In this document: positions 1 through 10,636 of the stretch, in pieces
Layout of the letters: every line of letters starts with the position of its first letter
How positions within the stretch are numbered: the stretch's first letter is position 1
Source: Flaveria trinervia
Lineage: Eukaryota > Streptophyta > Magnoliopsida > Asterales > Asteraceae
NCBI GenBank assembly: GCA_025506515.1
Contig: CM046454.1
Span: 64,877,345-64,941,344 of the forward strand
Reading direction: 5' to 3'
DNA: 64,000 nt
The notes under the pieces: generated by a model
What the model saw: the letters and a program-made list of their open reading frames with translations, nothing else
What the model was told of the DNA's origin: nothing
Database searches by the model: none
Position numbers and translations under genes: made by a program

Positions 1-1594
1 TGGTTGTCATACATGGACCGCATCTCCACATTCATGGCTTCAAGCCATTTGTCACAATCTAAATTGGACATTGCATCATGATAAGTGGTTGGTTCATCGG
101 AATCTACCACATAGCATCCATCTATGAACAATCCATATCTTTTAGGTGGATTACTAATCTACCAGATCTGCGAACGTTTTGTGTGTATTGATCAACTATT
201 TGATCACCCTCAACATCCTCATATTGAGTGCTAGTGTCAACCAAACATGTATCGGTTTATGGTTCTTAATCCTCCACAAGATCCACTTTTCTACTGCTAG
301 TTCCTTTCGTAAGGAACTTAGCTTCTAAGAACTCAGCCTTCTTGGCATGAAACTCCTTTTGTTCCATTGGATCATAGAAATAATATCCAATAGAATCTCT
401 AGGAATTCCAATGAAGATACACTTAGTGAACGACTTTCTAACTTGTTTGAGGTGGGAGTCTTAACATAAGCCTCACAACCCCATACCTTTAAATATGATA
501 GTAATGGAACCATTCCATGCCATATTTCAAAAGGCATCCTTTCCACTTTCTTGGTTGGGGCCATATTTAAAATATGGACCACAGAGAGCAAAGAGAAACC
601 CCAAAATGATAGAGGCAATGAGCTTCTAGCCATTATAGATCGAATCATATCCATTAAAGTTTGATTTCTCCTCTCGAACACACCATTGTGTTGTGGTGTT
701 CCAGGTGGAGATAGTTATGAGACAATACCACAACTTCTAAGATGGTCTCTAAAAGCATCACTTAGGTATTCACCTCCTCTATCGGTGCGAAGAATTTTTA
801 TTTTCTTGTTGAGTTGATTTTCTACTTTATTCTAGAAGATTTTGAACATTTCAAAAGCTTCATCTTTGTGTGTTAACAAGTAGACATAACCATATCGACT
901 ATAGTCATTGGTAAAGGTAGTGAAGTATCTTTCATGGTACCTAGTCATTGGCTTAAAAGGACCACATACATCCGAATGTATGATGCCTAATAAATCTTTT
1001 GCCCTTTTGAATTTTCCACTAAAAGCTACCTTAGTCATTTTACCTTGTAAACAAGATTCACATACATCAAATGAATCATATTCACTTGCTTTTAAAAGAA
1101 CATTCTTTTGGAGTGTTTGTATGCGCTTATTATTTATATGACCAAGACGGCAATGTCAAAGATAGGTATCACTCAAATCCAATTTGAGTTTCTTGGTGGT
1201 GGTTTGGTACAATGAGCTATCATATAATGTGTTTTCACGAACCAATTCATCAATACCATTAATAGGAATAGCTTTAAAATAAAATATGCAATTTAAAGAA
1301 ACATGATTTCATTTTCAATAAATGTTAAAACATAACCATATTGTCTTAATTGGGCAATAGAAATAATGTTCCTAGTCAACTTGGAGCATACAAAGCATTG
1401 TTCAAAATTACTTCCAAACCATTTGGAAGTTTTAAGATGTAGTCCCCTCAGTCTTCAACTTGAACTTTTGCCCCCTTCCCCATGTAGAGGCTAATATTCC
1501 CATTCTTGAAGTCCTTACTTCTTTTGAACCCTTGCAATAAGTTGCAAATATGAGTTCCACATCCGGTATCCAATACCCATGTGTTAGAGGATAT
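1..1594 (-). pseudogene. Copia-1 pol remnant: protease, GAG-pre-integrase, integrase, start of RT
   Basis: On the minus strand a protease starts near 1590 with the active-site context WVLDTGCG. It is followed by a GAG-pre-integrase zinc-binding region (HCRLGHIN near 1160-1130, then CESCLQGK near 1060). The integrase core gives HSDVCGP and TNDYSRYGYVYL (832-1038), and the glutamate is in VFERRNQTL near 670. The first 60 bases encode DKWLEAMNVEMRSMYDNQ, the usual beginning of a Copia RT, which then leaves the window. The frame is shifted relative to gag at about 1595, and the normal tryptophan before HCRLGH is a stop. Protease would mature the polyprotein and integrase would insert the cDNA. 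This copy cannot make either intact. Confidence 0.85.
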
Positions 1595-1599
1595 TAAAT

Positions 1600-2534
1600 T
1601 TATATTGCACCTGAGGTTTGCCTGGCATCTCTCTTAGCTTGCAACTCTTTGACATGGACTGGACAATTCCTTGCCCAATGTCCAATCTCCTCACAATTGA
1701 AACATGGGCCATTTGAAGCAACATTTTGCTTCTTCTCCACTTTTTTTGGTGGTGGCGCTCTTACCACTCCCTTCCCCTTTCCCCTAATGTACCCTTTGCA
1801 CTTGGCAACATTTTCCTTGGATGCAAGGTGAGGCCTCTTCTTGTTCCCACCTTCATTGATGGTGAGAACGGGTAAAGCCTTTTTACCCATGGCCACCTCG
1901 ACAATTTTGAGCATAGAGTGAAGCTCACTTATGTTCTTGTCATACCCGTTCATGTTATAATTGATAAAAAAGTTGTCAAACCTTTTTGACAAAGAGTTGA
2001 GGATCAAATACGTAGCCAAGTCTTTCGAGACGGGACAATTCACCTTTCGAGATGGGACAATTCAACCTTTCGAGGCAGTCAATGCGGCTTTTCATCTTAA
2101 GTACATAAGATGAAACATATTGGGTGTCGTCCATACGACATGCATGGAGTGCTCGAACCGTTTCGCAACACTCTACCCTTGCTTGTTGTTTGGAACGTTT
2201 CCTACAACTGGGTAACCATGTCGTATGCTCCATGATGTTCATACTGCTTTCGGAGATCCGGAGTCATAATTGCGAACATGAGGCAAGTCACTTGGACCGA
2301 GTCCTCAGTGTATTTCACCCAATTATTATTGGCCTCCTCATCCTCCTCATTAGGTTGATCGGGAATCGGATCGTCTAAAATATACGATCGTTTCTCTTGC
2401 TTAAGAACAATTCTCAAGTTTCGAAACCAATCTATAAAGTTATTATGGTTTAGACGCTCCTTTTGGATAATGGTTCTTAATGATAGTGAGTGAGCGGATG
2501 GGAGATCATTATTTTCATTATTGTTGGTGGCCAT
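1600..2534 (-). pseudogene. Copia-1 gag remnant with CCHC zinc knuckle
   Basis: The start codon at 2534 opens MATNNNENNDLPSAHSLSLR, followed by the typical Copia gag core (LNHNNFIDWFRNLRIVLKQE). The C-terminal part has a basic stretch and one zinc knuckle, CFNCEEIGHWARNC (C-X2-C-X4-H-X4-C), which would bind genomic RNA. Three pieces in different frames (2202-2534, 1976-2242, 1600-2043) together cover the protein. A tandem duplication of about 22 bases around 2032-2076 (gggacaattc repeated) disrupts the frame. Gag would form the cytoplasmic virus-like particle. This copy is a pseudogene. Confidence 0.85.
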
Positions 2535-3971
2535 CTACAAAATTTAACAAAGTTCAATTTTAGTATTTTCGATATTGTTCATATTTTAATAATTAAAGCC
2601 CTTTTATGTGTCTTACACAATTATAAAATTTTAAAATCCAACGTTACATTTAAATAGTGGTTAGGTGACCTTTATCTCATTATTTAAATTAACAAGATAG
2701 TCAACATTTTGACAATTGCAACCCTTTGCAACTTCTAGGGCATGGGATCGACTTAAACATCATATGTGTAGTCGGCACGTGTATCCCATCAACACCTTTG
2801 TAAACCACATTGTAGGTGATCCATTAAACATGGTTTGGAGATCAAGTTACCCTACTTACACACACATGTGAGTTTTCCAACATAGGTTGTTAGGTGACCT
2901 TTATCCCACAAATATGGTATCCCCACCTCAAATCACAAGTTCCCTCAAAATGGTTAGGTGACTTTTATCCTATTAAGAGTTTCCAAGTGACTCAAGAGTT
3001 GTGCAAAAGGATGGGGTTTAACTTGTTTATAAGAAGAAATTTTATGTTTTTATGATACAAGTTTAGAAAACTCTATGTACCTTATATTTGCATGCTTTCA
3101 AATACAAGGTACCCTATGGTTCACCTTTTAATAAAACCTCTTTTATTAATACCATTAATCCTTTTAATAACCTTTAATTAATCACTTAATGATAAAAAAA
3201 CCATCAATTTTCAGCTTGTTAAGTTTGTTAATGAGTTTGTTATGCATATCCGAATATCAAACAACAACCATACAACAAACTACCAAACAAGCATAATCAT
3301 ACAAACATAAGTGCATAACCATAGCCACTATGTTCACTACACTTGTTTGCCATCAGAAGTGTTGTCATAAGGTCTTTCCTAAGGGTTAACAATGACACAT
3401 CAAATTGTATCCATGAACTCCCACTTGAATCCACATCCAAATGCTTCAAGTGTCCATGTCTTTTGTGTCCTTTTATGGGTCTTCCTCTTGTGCATCTTCT
3501 TTTATAAAATCATATCCTAATACAATTTTTTCTAATAAAGAAATGCACCTAATCTATTTATTACATAACAATGAACAAATAAATTACAACCCAAAATACA
3601 AACATAAATATTACAACCCTTTCAAGAATCAAAACCAACATGACAAAACCACAATCAACCAAATCCAAAACACATAAGGTCAAGGCTATGTTATGCACCA
3701 AAATATGTATCATATACAACATTCAAGAACAACAATGAACCCGTTTTTATAACATTAAAGTTCTGGCCACATGAACCAAAACATTAGAGTTTTGTCCAAA
3801 CAACACAATCAACCATATAATGTTAATCTTTCAAGGTTTATACTAAAGCATGTGAGATTAAACCTTGAAACATAAGGGATTCATCCATCCACAACAAAAC
3901 AGCCCCTAATGGGTGAAAAAGTCCATGAAAACTAACTTTTCAAGAACTTTTGAAGCACATATTCCACATAA
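2535..3971 (-). other. Copia-1 untranslated leader
   Basis: These 1.4 kb lie between the primer binding site and the gag start. I see no convincing coding sequence; the short frames have no family features. The phrase GGTTAGGTGACCTTTATC or a near copy occurs three times (about 2660, 2888 and 2950). Confidence 0.6.
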
Positions 3972-3987
3972 CCAGCTCTAGATGCCA
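3972..3987 (-). other. Copia-1 primer binding site
   Basis: The minus strand reads TGGCATCTAGAGCTGG, close to the initiator Met-tRNA complement TGGTATCAGAGC. It lies five bases inside the LTR, where minus-strand cDNA synthesis would start. Confidence 0.75.
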
Positions 3988-3992
3988 TTATT

Positions 3993-4701
3993 TGCTTTTG
4001 TAACATGTTTATCAAAGCAAGTTTAACCAGTTAAACTTCATAAACGCAGCGGATATTAGTGGTTAAATGGTGTTTTGTAGTCTGAAATTTTGAACCATAT
4101 AACCCAAAACAAAAACCCGTAAACAAAGGATCATAGATATATGTGAAATAAAGTGCTATCAAAAACGAAAATGCAACCCTAGTGTGATCTTGAAACTACC
4201 TTTCAAGAACAATATGTCGTAGTAAGGATGAGAAGAAAAAGATGATGTTTCTTGAATATCTAGGCTCCAAAAAGAAGTCCTCAAGCTTGTATACCCACAA
4301 ACACCTAACTTGTTAGGTAGTATAACACCAAAAATCAAACTCTTCTTGCAAACCCGAAAATTCAGCCAAGAGGAACTCTAAATCTGCCAAAGAAATCCGA
4401 AGTTTGCAAGGAGAGAAGAAGGAAGTGAGACTTTTGCATGTGAGAGAGAGAAAGTGTGTTTTGTGGTTGTGTGCAAGGATCATCAAGTCTTGTATTAGAC
4501 CAAGACTAAAATCCTAAAGCCCCACACAAAGGGGTGGTCGAAATGGAGCCATTTAAAATGGGTTCCATCTTATTTTACTTTAATAAACACACTTAAACCA
4601 ATAAGATTTATAAAACTAAAACACATTTTAATTTTATAACATTAACACACTATTATTTGTTATTATTTAACTAACTTAAATAATGAAACAAATAATATCC
4701 A
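3993..4701 (-). repeat. Copia-1 5' LTR
   Basis: On the minus strand the LTR ends in AAAGCA just before the primer binding site. Its start is either TGGATATTATTTG (4701) or TGTTTCATTA (4690). I prefer 4701, because the Copia-2 LTR sequence resumes there and the flank would be CCCAT. The partner LTR is outside the window. The LTR contains no gene. Confidence 0.65.
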
Positions 4702-4786
4702 CCCATCTTAATTTTGATTTCTAGATCTGAACGAGATGAATCCTAAGATCCAAGCTCAATGAATCTGAAATATTGATTTAGCAACA
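4702..4786 (+). repeat. Copia-2 5' LTR, distal remnant
   Basis: This matches 18089-18174 almost base for base (shared words include GATTTCTAGATCTGAACGAG) and ends in CA directly before the primer site. The upstream part was separated by the Copia-1 insertion. Confidence 0.85.
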
Positions 4787-4798
4787 TGGTATCAGAGC
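4787..4798 (+). other. Copia-2 primer binding site
   Basis: TGGTATCAGAGC is a perfect complement to the 3' end of initiator Met-tRNA and directly follows the LTR. Confidence 0.9.
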
Positions 4799-5257
4799 TA
4801 TTGGTTGCTAGATTTTTCTATGTTTTAGATTTGATTTCATCTTTAATGATGTTAAGAACAATGAAGAAAAGAAGAAAAATGAAAAAGAAAGTCTCCATTC
4901 ATCAAAAATCCACCTGTTCATACCCAAAAGCAGAAGTAAAACCAACAAATCTGTTCAACTATGGTACAATTTGAAGAATCTTGAACATGCTCATGATTAT
5001 TCCTTCAAAATTCGATGCAATTGAACAAGATTAACATAAAAAAAACATTTGTTCATCTCAAAAATCAACAAGAAAAATCACAGATCTGTTCTAATATGGT
5101 ACGATTTGAAGAAATATAATCATTCGCTAGATTATTCCTTCAAAATTCGATGCAATTGAACATGATTATCATTAAAAACAAAGAAAAGATGAAGAAATAG
5201 AAGCTACTGTAGATTTCCCGACCTGCATTGTAGTGTGAAATCGTTTTTGTTCAAGTC

Positions 5258-5634
5258 TGAAAACAAATGCGGATGCACAAAACAAATGCGGATGAAGCTT
5301 CATCAAATGCGGATGTGTTATACACAAATGGGGGTGTGTTATACACAAATGCAGATGTGTTATACACAAATGCGGATGACTTGTCACCAAATGCAGATAA
5401 CTTGTCACCAAATGCGGATGACTTGGCAACAAATGCAGATGACTTGTCACAAATACGGATGACTTGTCACCAAATGTGGATGCGTTGACACCAAATGCAG
5501 TTGACTTATAAACAAATGTGGGTACTCTAAGCACAAATGCGGATGCATTGAAATCAAATGTGGATCCCTTACAAACAAATGCGGATGCTTTGCAAAGAAA
5601 TGCGGATGTGTTGCAAGAAATGCTTATGAACAAT
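5258..5634 (+). repeat. Copia-2 internal tract of CAAATGCGGATG words
   Basis: The word CAAATGCGGATG and close variants recur about every 20-30 bases, often followed by ACTTGTCACC or GTGTTATACA. All copies point the same way. The small frames here on both strands are by-products of the repetition. The rest of 4799-5734 shows no coding sequence; it holds a partial duplication of the phrase TTCCTTCAAAATTCGATGCA near 5000 and 5139. Confidence 0.8.
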
Positions 5635-5734
5635 TGATGAACAGGACTTCAAAAAGAAAAGAAAAACATGAACATGGATGATTGCAACCAATGGGCACGT
5701 CCATTTTGATCATGAAAAAAAATCAACTTTGGTC

Positions 5735-5739
5735 ACTTT
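5735..5739. repeat. Gypsy-3 target site duplication ACTTT (left copy)
   Basis: ACTTT directly precedes the LTR start TGTGACAT, and the same ACTTT follows the other LTR end at 17206-17210. The perfect 5-bp duplication fixes both ends of Gypsy-3. Confidence 0.93.
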
Positions 5740-8487
5740 TGTGACATGCGGTAAATTTCCGTTACCAAACTCCGTTAGTTACGTTACGTCTTGCATACAG
5801 GTGTCGTAAGCACACACTAGTTGTCGTTTAACGTTGGTGACCTAATAATAATTAGTAGTGTTAAATTAATGATAATCTAATTGATTATGTGATTATGGTA
5901 TTATGTTTATGTGTTTGCATGTTTTAAATGTTAATTAGGAAATTAATCGCGTAACGTGGAAACGTGCCTATTTATTCGTATGTCTTGTCTTTTTATAAAG
6001 ATAAAATATATAATGATTTTCATTAGTTTATATCTTTATATTATTAAGTTAAAAACAATTTACAAAGAGTTTAAAGTCTAGTTTTGATGAAATACAAATT
6101 ACAAGGGCTTAAAGGGTAAATATGGAAATTAAATTAAACAAAACACCCCAAACCCTAGCCCCCACCCCAAATCGGCCGCAACCATCACTCAACTCCCTTC
6201 CTCTTTGCGATTTTGACCAAGAACAAGCAAGAAATCACCGAAATTGATCGATTTCAAGGATTACAACACGTAGGAATCATCAATTGCAAGTTAACACACG
6301 TTTAAAGGTTACATTTTTACAAGTTTTTGTGGGTTTTTCGTGGTGGCCGAACCCTAATTCGTTTATGGGTGCTCATGGGGTCGAATTTGATGTTGTTTGA
6401 TGATGTTAATATGTTAGTTGGATTGAATACATGTTGTTTAACGTTGATTATGCATGAATTGTATGTTTTTAGTGGATTGATCATGAACTTTGATTCTAGG
6501 CAAACCCTAATTCGAAATTAGTGAGATTATGGATGATCGATGATTGTTTGATGAATGTATCATGATTAGTAGGTTGTATGAATGCTAGGATACATTAATC
6601 TTGCAAGATATTGATGAATTGAAGTAGGTGTTCATAGGTTACTAATAATAGTAACTTTATTTCCGTGACATGATGATCTAATGACAGATTGATGTTGATG
6701 ATGTGTTCATGATGATAATTAGATGCTAGATTGTTGATATGAATGCTAGAAATCTTAGAATGAATGTTGTTGTTCATATCTTGCCAAAAGTGAAAACTTT
6801 TGTTCATGATGATTGTTAGATTATGATGATTAGGCATTGTTGATCATGTCTAGATGTTGTTATGAGCTTGAGATGGTGTAATTGTAATGACTTCATGAAT
6901 ACATTGAGTGTTTGATAGATGTTGGAATGTACTTTCCCAAAAGGGAAACTTTATTTGCACAAAGTTTGAAGGATGATAGTTTGAACATGTTTGGGATGTT
7001 AGGAGCATGTTAGTAAGTTCATGGATGAATTCTAATGTGATAGAACATGTTAAATTAGTTGTATGGGATACTTGAATAATCATGGGTGATGTTTGGACTT
7101 TGATAAGCATATATGATGTTGATGTTGGTTAGTAGCTAAGACATCATGTTTCGGACTGGAAACTGATTGTTGTGGTGTATGTTGAATGCAATGAACATGG
7201 TTAATGAATGTGAATGTGATCATCATACATGCGTGCGAATCTGTGGCCCCTACTTAGTAGGATTGGCAGGGTTTAGGATGTGAAGTCGTGAGTGGTTTCA
7301 CATGGCATGTGGTGCGTGATTTGATATTTGTGTGGCATGTTAGTTGTGTTATAACTAGTGGACATGTTAATGTTCTAGATTCGCATGACTTGTATGATAC
7401 TTGGTTGTATGATGATCTAAGTGACACACCTGGATAATATAGCATACATATGATCCATTTGAATGTTAACCATGTATGATATATGTGTATGATTGTTTGA
7501 ATGGTTTACAACACATAAAGTCACCAATGGGTCAAATGGGTCAACTGGGTGAAAAGTGTTTGTTTTTCTGAAACCTTGAGTCCTTGGTTGTAGTGTACTT
7601 AGGGTTTCACATGTTCTTTGTTTACACGTACTCATGTACTTATATGATATAGGTAACCTTTGAAAGTTGTCTGTCCATTCTATTTGTCAAGTAAAACTCT
7701 AAGTGTCTATCACGCATATTAGGTGAGTTCACACCCCACTCTTTATTTAATCTCTTTTGGGGGAGATAGCATACTTGTAAATCACAAACGTTTTATATAT
7801 TCAAGTTGTGTATAATATTAATATAGTGTTGATATCATGGAAAAGTCCTCAAACTTTCGAATTGTTAATATGAATAGCGGGGAAATTTGAGTAGTACTAC
7901 TAGGTCTGACGAGCCCCACGTGTGTGACTCGAGATCAACCGGGTGCAATTTGTCCTATTGAACATTTTCACGACCTGTTAAGTCGTGACAGGAGGCAACA
8001 ATGTAACACAGTCGGCTTCAATTGCGAAATCACTATGTGTTAATATTTATTGTTAATGGACTAGCTATCTGTTACAATGCACGACTTTTATATCTATGTT
8101 GTTAAACTGCTTATGTTTGAATATCACTCTTGAACTCACCAACCTTTGTGTTGACATTTTAGTATGCTATTCTCAGGTCATTAGCTTGCTTGCCATTAGG
8201 AGCAGTACATGGTTTCACTTGCATTTTAAGACTCGGTCTTCAAGACATCTTTATTGTTTAATGGTTAATGTTTACTCTTTTGGTTTGGTGCATGTTTTTC
8301 CATAGTATACATTTTATTTCTTTGGGTTGTTTTACAAAATGCTTCCGCACAGTATAAAGTTTATACTTTGATTGATTTTATTTTAATTATGGGATATAGA
8401 GTCGTTTCGAGTAACTATTGACTGTGATCCTGGTTTGTTCACATGCCTCGCGGTAAAACTCCGTACGTGGATTTTGAGGGTGTGACA
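5740..8487 (+). repeat. Gypsy-3 5' LTR (2748 bp)
   Basis: It starts TGTGACAT and ends GGGTGTGACA. It is not coding; frames on the minus strand at 6595-7110 recur in broken form in the other LTR and show no family features. At 7721 it contains AG|GTGAGT and at 8132-8176 a block that resembles a branch point and splice acceptor. A possible TATA (TTTATATATTC) lies near 7793, but this is weak. Confidence 0.93.
7723..8176 (+). other. candidate leader intron inside the Gypsy-3 5' LTR
   Basis: The donor-like AG|GTGAGTTC is followed by a GGGGGAGATAGCATACT block. The acceptor-like end is GAACTCACCAAC, then TTGAC about 22 bases before CTATTCTCAG|G. The length is 454 nt, the same as in the other LTR. 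Similar paired blocks occur in Gypsy-8 and LTR-9. That it is spliced is inference. Confidence 0.45.
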
Positions 8488-8490
8488 AGT

Positions 8491-8503
8491 TGGTATCAGA
8501 GTC
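8491..8503 (+). other. Gypsy-3 primer binding site
   Basis: TGGTATCAGAGTC lies three bases after the LTR and complements initiator Met-tRNA with one mismatch. Confidence 0.9.
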
Positions 8504-8598
8504 ATTGGTTATAGGGAACTAGGTTACATACACACTAGACTATAACCGCACACAGTTAGTTAGTTACCTGTGCCTTATTCTCATCTACTGTATACTCA

Positions 8599-9324
8599 TT
8601 GGCATACACGTCATACTCTCTGCAGCATGGCATCGTCATCGAGAGCTCGGGTAAGCATCCTGAATCGTCTTCACGATCTGAATCCCCACCTCCTGCACCT
8701 GTACCTAACAATGGATTCGATTGGCCCCGACTAGCTTATCCTCGAGAGGAGATTGACTGGGATCAACCTTTTGCATTGATGAAGCGTGACCCTCCACGAG
8801 ACTGGAGTTTATATCCTAGATTCGTTGATCATATTATGTATAGGGAGCGCGTACCTGTCCCGAGGCCCAGGACTAGGAACAACGCTGACCAACCAATGCC
8901 TTCACTCCCACGGACGGTGCAGTCCAACGAGCAACTGATTGCTGCACTGGTGGCTGCACTGGACACTGAGCAACATCGAGTCAGGCAGCTCACGGGTGAT
9001 GTCTGTACACTGCAGCATGAGGTGTACAAACTGAGACATCACCTGGATGAACTCGAGGGGCAAAATGGGAAGACCCTAAATGGGTGTCACTATATGCAAG
9101 ATGGTCTCATAGCACTCAGAGGGTGCGTGACTGCTCGTGAACAGCGGGACACCATAGCCGATAAAAGGATTGCTATCTTAGAAGCCCAACTAGCGGCACT
9201 TCAGATTGCTATAGCTCATTCTCCTGCAGCACACCCTGAGGATGAGAATCCCGAGGAGGAACCCGAGGAGGATGAACCGATGGAGATGGAGGATGACAGT
9301 GATGGGTCAGATGTTTTCGATTGA
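8599..9324 (+). CDS. Gypsy-3 pre-gag frame: acidic coiled-coil protein of unknown function
   Basis: The frame is open for 241 codons between the primer site and gag, and I do not recognise a named family. The first half is rich in proline and charged residues (PRLAYPREEIDWDQPF). The middle is predicted by eye to form a coiled coil (LIAALVAALDTEQHRVRQLT and onward). The last 30 residues are very acidic (EEEPEEDEPMEMEDDSDGSD). No ATG opens the frame at 8599; the first in-frame ATG is near 8779. An ATG at 8628 is in another frame and runs into a stop, so a frameshift near the start is likely. Gypsy-4 has a broken coiled-coil frame in the same place. It may be an accessory or gag-like leader protein, but this is inference. 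Confidence 0.55.
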   Translation: MAYTSYSLQHGIVIESSGKHPESSSRSESPPPAPVPNNGFDWPRLAYPREEIDWDQPFALMKRDPPRDWSLYPRFVDHIMYRERVPVPRPRTRNNADQPMPSLPRTVQSNEQLIAALVAALDTEQHRVRQLTGDVCTLQHEVYKLRHHLDELEGQNGKTLNGCHYMQDGLIALRGCVTAREQRDTIADKRIAILEAQLAALQIAIAHSPAAHPEDENPEEEPEEDEPMEMEDDSDGSDVFD

Positions 9325-9599
9325 CTTTCTTTATATGACCTAGACTACGTAGTGTTTTTTTCTTTTTAAAACCTATGTGGGAAGGGCTGCTTCCCCACAC
9401 GAACGACAAACTTAAATTTTGACATTGATAAATACATTGTGACTCATTTACAATTTATTTACTTTGGTTATTATTTTTGTTATGAATGTTGTGGTTGTGA
9501 TGATTCATTATTTCTTTTATTTACTGTTTACTGTGCTTCAATGAGATAAATGTGTCTGATGTTCCTCATTATTGTATTTGTGAATGTAAAGTGAAAAGA

Positions 9600-10504
9600 A
9601 TGGACGCTCATGGACGTGGACGTGGACGTGGTCGTGGACGCGGACGTGGACGTGGCACTGGAGAACAGGGCGGTGGTGCTGTTAATATGACCCCCGCAGA
9701 ATTAGCTGCTCTAATTAATGAGCATGTTCAGGCGCAGTGGCTGCTCCCCACGCGGGTCAGCCAGCAGGTAAACAATGATAGAAAGATAAATCCGATATCC
9801 TTCATAACTGTATTGGATGTCTGATTAATGTGTGTTGTGTTAAAACATGACCACCGGTGTGTACCTACAAGTCCTTTATGGACTGTAAACCACACACCTA
9901 TAGCGGTACCGAAGGTGTTGTAGGACTTGTACGATGGTTCGAGAAGACTGCGTCTGTCTTCTCCAAATGCAATTATCCACCTGCTGATCAACTGAAGTAT
10001 GCCACCGGGACTTTAGAGGGCGTTGCTCTGTCTTGGTGGAACTCGCAAGTCCAGATGCTAGGACAAGCGATGGCGAATGGACTTCCATGGGATGAGTTCA
10101 AAACAATGATGACTGAGGAGTACTGTCCTCACAATGAAGTGCAGAAGTTAGAGATGGAGTTCTAGCAAATGAAGATGCACGGCTCGGAAATCGAGGCCTA
10201 CACCACTAGAACCCATGAACTAGCAACTTTGTGCTCGGGACTGGTGAATGAGGTGCATAAGAGGGTGGAGCATTACATACGGGGATTAGTACCCGAAATC
10301 CAAAGTATGGTAACTTCTTCCAACCCAACCACAATTCAGCAAGCCATCCAACTAGCTCATAAGCTAACTAACCAAGTCATGGAGCAAGGACGTTTACCCA
10401 AGCGGGGCGCTGTGGCGAGTGTGCCCGACAAAAAAAGAAAGTGGGATAGTGCCAACAATACGAAAGCATCATCATCTTCTAGCGGTGAACCTGAACCTCA
10501 ATAG
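9600..10504 (+). pseudogene. Gypsy-3 gag (capsid part), broken
   Basis: ATG at 9600 opens MDAHGRGRGRGRG, an arginine-glycine repeat, then a short helix-like segment (MTPAELAALINEHVQAQ). After a gap that could be an intron, the retrotransposon gag domain runs through CTYKSFMDCKPHTYSG, GLVRWFEKTASVFS and WWNSQVQMLGQAMANGLPWD. It continues past a TAG at about 10163 (EMEF*QMKM, where a tryptophan codon would fit) to KKRKWDS. Another TAG follows at 10502. Gag builds the particle. This copy would give only fragments. Confidence 0.9.
9768..9847 (+). other. possible gag intron in Gypsy-3
   Basis: The gag frame breaks exactly at CAG|GTAAAC (9768), and after a short non-coding piece the capsid frame resumes near ACCACCGGTGTG. 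CTGATTAA near 9820 could be a branch site. The expected terminal AG is not present at 9847 (ATG instead), so either the acceptor has mutated or AAG at 9871 is used; joining at 9871 would also keep the frame. It may instead be simple decay. Confidence 0.35.
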
Positions 10505-10636
10505 CAACAACAACCAGTTCAGCAACAATGGAGGTTCGACAATAACCGTAACTTCAACCAAACGGCTGCAAATAATCAAGGACCCAGTGGTTATGGTAGT
10601 AGACATCCGAAGTGCACTCGGTGTAATTACCATCAT

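Larger units (their letters stand above)
1..4701 (-). mobile_element. Copia-1: Ty1/Copia LTR retrotransposon, truncated by the left window edge
   Basis: Reading leftwards, the order is LTR, primer binding site, a 1.4 kb leader, gag, protease, integrase and the first residues of reverse transcriptase, which is Copia order. The rest of RT, RNase H and the other LTR lie outside the window. The coding part is broken by frameshifts and stops, so this copy is dead. It appears to have inserted into the 5' LTR of Copia-2, because the sequence just right of it matches the last 80-odd bases of the Copia-2 3' LTR. The exact right boundary is uncertain (4690 or 4701). Confidence 0.85.

Noticed and set aside
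6595..7110. Minus-strand frames in the Gypsy-3 LTR, repeated at 15314-15828
   Set aside because: They lie in both LTR copies, differ by frameshifts and have low-complexity composition; no start context or domain supports them.
8491..8503. tRNA gene at the primer binding sites
   Set aside because: Only the 3' complement of Met-tRNA is present; there is no cloverleaf.
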